From: Rotaria sordida
Lineage: Eukaryota; Rotifera; Eurotatoria; Philodinida; Philodinidae
Direction of reading: 5' to 3'
Length of the DNA stretch: 64,000 nucleotides
NCBI GenBank assembly: GCA_905250125.1
Contig: CAJNOL010000231.1
Coordinates: 124,001-188,000 of the forward strand
Within the stretch, counting starts at the first letter, position 1, and the number at the start of each line of letters is the position of its first letter. This document shows, in pieces, positions 62,389 to 64,000 of this stretch. The position numbers and the translations under genes were made by a program. The notes beneath the pieces were generated by a model, which saw only the letters and a program-made list of their open reading frames with translations, did no database searches and was not told where the DNA came from.

Positions 62389-62541
62389 TACAGTGACAAT
62401 AGAAAAAGGAAAAGGGAGTGGATAAATTCTATACTACAGAAGGAAAAGTGTTTCTAATTACCGAAATAATGTTCAAAGATAAGAGCAAAATGTTTTTTTT
62501 TATCTATCCGTATATATACATACACGAAGTATCACAAAAGT
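62389..62541 (+). repeat. ~150-bp dispersed repeat, unit 4
   Basis: TACAGTGACAATAGAAAAAG start, then ctacagaaggaaaagtgtttct, atgttcaaagataagagcaa, and an end in acgaagtatcacaaaagtaa. Directly adjoins the right end of the element at 61506-62384, in direct orientation with unit 3. Confidence 0.7.
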
Positions 62542-63305
62542 AAAAGGCGATCCTGACATACACAAATAAAAATGTTTATTTTATTTTCAAAACAAAGGAT
62601 ATTGATCTGCTTGCGGTATAAGTAGATGAGATCACACAATATAACATAATTGTAAGTTCATGTGGTGATAAAGAAGTTTTATCGACTTTTACTGCATACT
62701 AATCCTTCAGTTTTCGCATTTTTACGTAATAGTAACTACTTTTTTTTTTAGTTTGTCTATGTTTTCTGAGATGTAATTAGATTTATTTAAGATCAAAACT
62801 TCGAAATATTCATCCGTTCTATGTCAAAGTCTATAAACTATTACTTATTTCGTGGCTTATTCAAGCACTTCGAGGGACACTTCTTTGCCGTTCAAACTGT
62901 ATTTAATATCATAACGTTTAAACTCTAACATATGGACCAAAATACTCTTTTTCACAAAAAAAATCGATTTCGACTGTAAAAAATAAGAAACGTATTCTTG
63001 TCGTTTAAACGCTAGACTATAAATGTGATTAGTACTGATTCATTAAAGTTTAAACTAATGCACCGTTTTCAATTAAACGAAATTTTCCTTCACATAATTA
63101 AATTGTCTGATTTCTCTGTGATAAATGAGTCTCTTAGATAAAACTTCATCGTTTTACATATGATCTGCCTCTATACTGAATTTCATTGATCTGATACTGA
63201 ACAACAGAAGTTCATTTATCATCAATATATCATCGAATTTCAATTAATAGATCTTATCTATTTTTGCAAAACCGATCAGTTAAGTTACTAGCAGGTCGAA
63301 ATATG

Positions 63306-64000
63306 TACAATGGAGCTCAAAACTATTCATACATCCAACGAATAACCATTCAATGATGATATTTTTCTTATTATTCAAGGTATAGAGCTGTGGTTTTCGG
63401 TAAAATGTAGCTCAGTAATGATGCACTCTACAATGAAAGATTCAACCCTATAGAGCATGTCTTGATAATACAAGGCTAAAAACAGTAAAATTGTAGAGTT
63501 TTTATTTAGCTCAAAATTATTCATACAGGTATTGTGTGAAGCAAAATGATTGCAACCATCGAATATTTTACAAATATCTCAGCATGAGTAAATCTTATAA
63601 CCTGAAATTTTTTAAAAATATACGCGATGAAATTCTCTACAAGGGTGACTATGAAAACGCCCTATCGAGTTCTTATAATGATTTTCTTTTTAAATAATGG
63701 AACACCTTATCATTTCGCAGTGCTTTACTTTTAGCTTTAAAAGAAAATTATTACAATAACTCGATAGGGCGTTTTCATAGTCAATCTTGTCGAGAATTTC
63801 ACCGCATATATGTTTTAAAAAATTTCAGATTATAAAATTTACTCATGCTGAGATACTTCCAAAATATTCGATGTTGCAATCATTTTGCTTCACGCAATAG
63901 CTGTATGAATACTTTTGAGCTAAATCAAAAACTCTACAATTTTATTTCTTTAGCATTATATTATCAAGAAATGCTCTATAGAGTTGAATCTTTCATTACA
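63306..64000. mobile_element. Tc1-like IR/DR element, truncated by the window end
   Basis: Begins TA followed by caatggagctcaaaactatt. A second, related site agctcaaaattattcatac lies 200 bp inside (63508), and its inverted counterpart gtatgaatacttttgagct at 63902. The left arm (to about 63691) and right arm (from about 63738) are near-perfect reverse complements. Two direct sites per arm about 200 bp apart is the IR/DR architecture known from Tc1-like elements such as Sleeping Beauty. The ~45-bp loop leaves no room for transposase. The right terminus should lie ~200 bp beyond 64000. Confidence 0.75.

Noticed and set aside
1-64000. CRISPR arrays, prokaryotic operons, viral genes
   Set aside because: The genes are eukaryotic and spliced; no regular direct-repeat/spacer array or viral replication gene was seen.

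Overview
The window is AT-rich invertebrate nuclear DNA. It has long poly-A/T tracts, TA microsatellites, and intron-containing genes with GT-AG introns, many only about 50-70 bp long. It also carries two 100-N assembly gaps. Gene content is metazoan: an ACK-type tyrosine kinase, an N-terminal RASSF protein, IFT57, CCDC12, MOB2, a PLC-delta-type phospholipase and an F-box protein. Gene density, short introns and the style of the F-box and orphan genes suggest a bdelloid rotifer or similar small invertebrate. That assignment is inference.

Layout. 1-3363: no gene seen. 3364-9728 (-): a nine-exon ACK/TNK2-like kinase whose largest intron (5277-8661) holds a complete two-exon RASSF9/10-like gene on the other strand (6972-8630). 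10893-11153 (-): a defensin-like secreted cysteine-rich peptide next to an assembly gap. 11.6-13.2 kb: foldback repeats. 13981-17272 (-): IFT57, seven exons, divergent from CCDC12 (17697-18315, +) across a 424-bp shared promoter region. 22424-24270 (+): MOB2-like kinase activator, with a possible alternative first exon at 20627. 25209-26200 (+): a multi-exon gene of uncertain identity with a weak NSF-N-domain resemblance. 26.2-33.4 kb: gene-poor and repeat-bearing. 33388-36729: two orphan proteins (+) and an F-box protein (-). 38-39.7 kb: a broken transposase-like ORF and a glycosyltransferase-like fragment beside the second gap. 40142-48964 (-): a PLC-delta-type phospholipase C with PH, EF-hand, X, Y and C2 domains; its large introns are full of foldback elements. 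51882-52620 (-): a decayed ionotropic glutamate receptor remnant. 54466-54786 (-): a Gly/Tyr-rich small protein. 57849-58767 (-): a secreted, possibly GPI-anchored nicotinamidase. 60-64 kb: four copies of a ~150-bp repeat, a mariner-like foldback, and a Tc1-like IR/DR element running off the end.

The genes do not form a pathway. IFT57 serves cilia, CCDC12 the spliceosome, MOB2 NDR-kinase signalling, and ACK and PLC membrane signalling. The strongest window-scale theme is the number of non-autonomous inverted-repeat elements in introns and intergenic DNA. At least eight distinct structures are readable, including an hAT-like MITE family with two copies, each with terminal inverted repeats and 8-bp target duplications. 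I saw no CRISPR array, operon, tRNA or rRNA.
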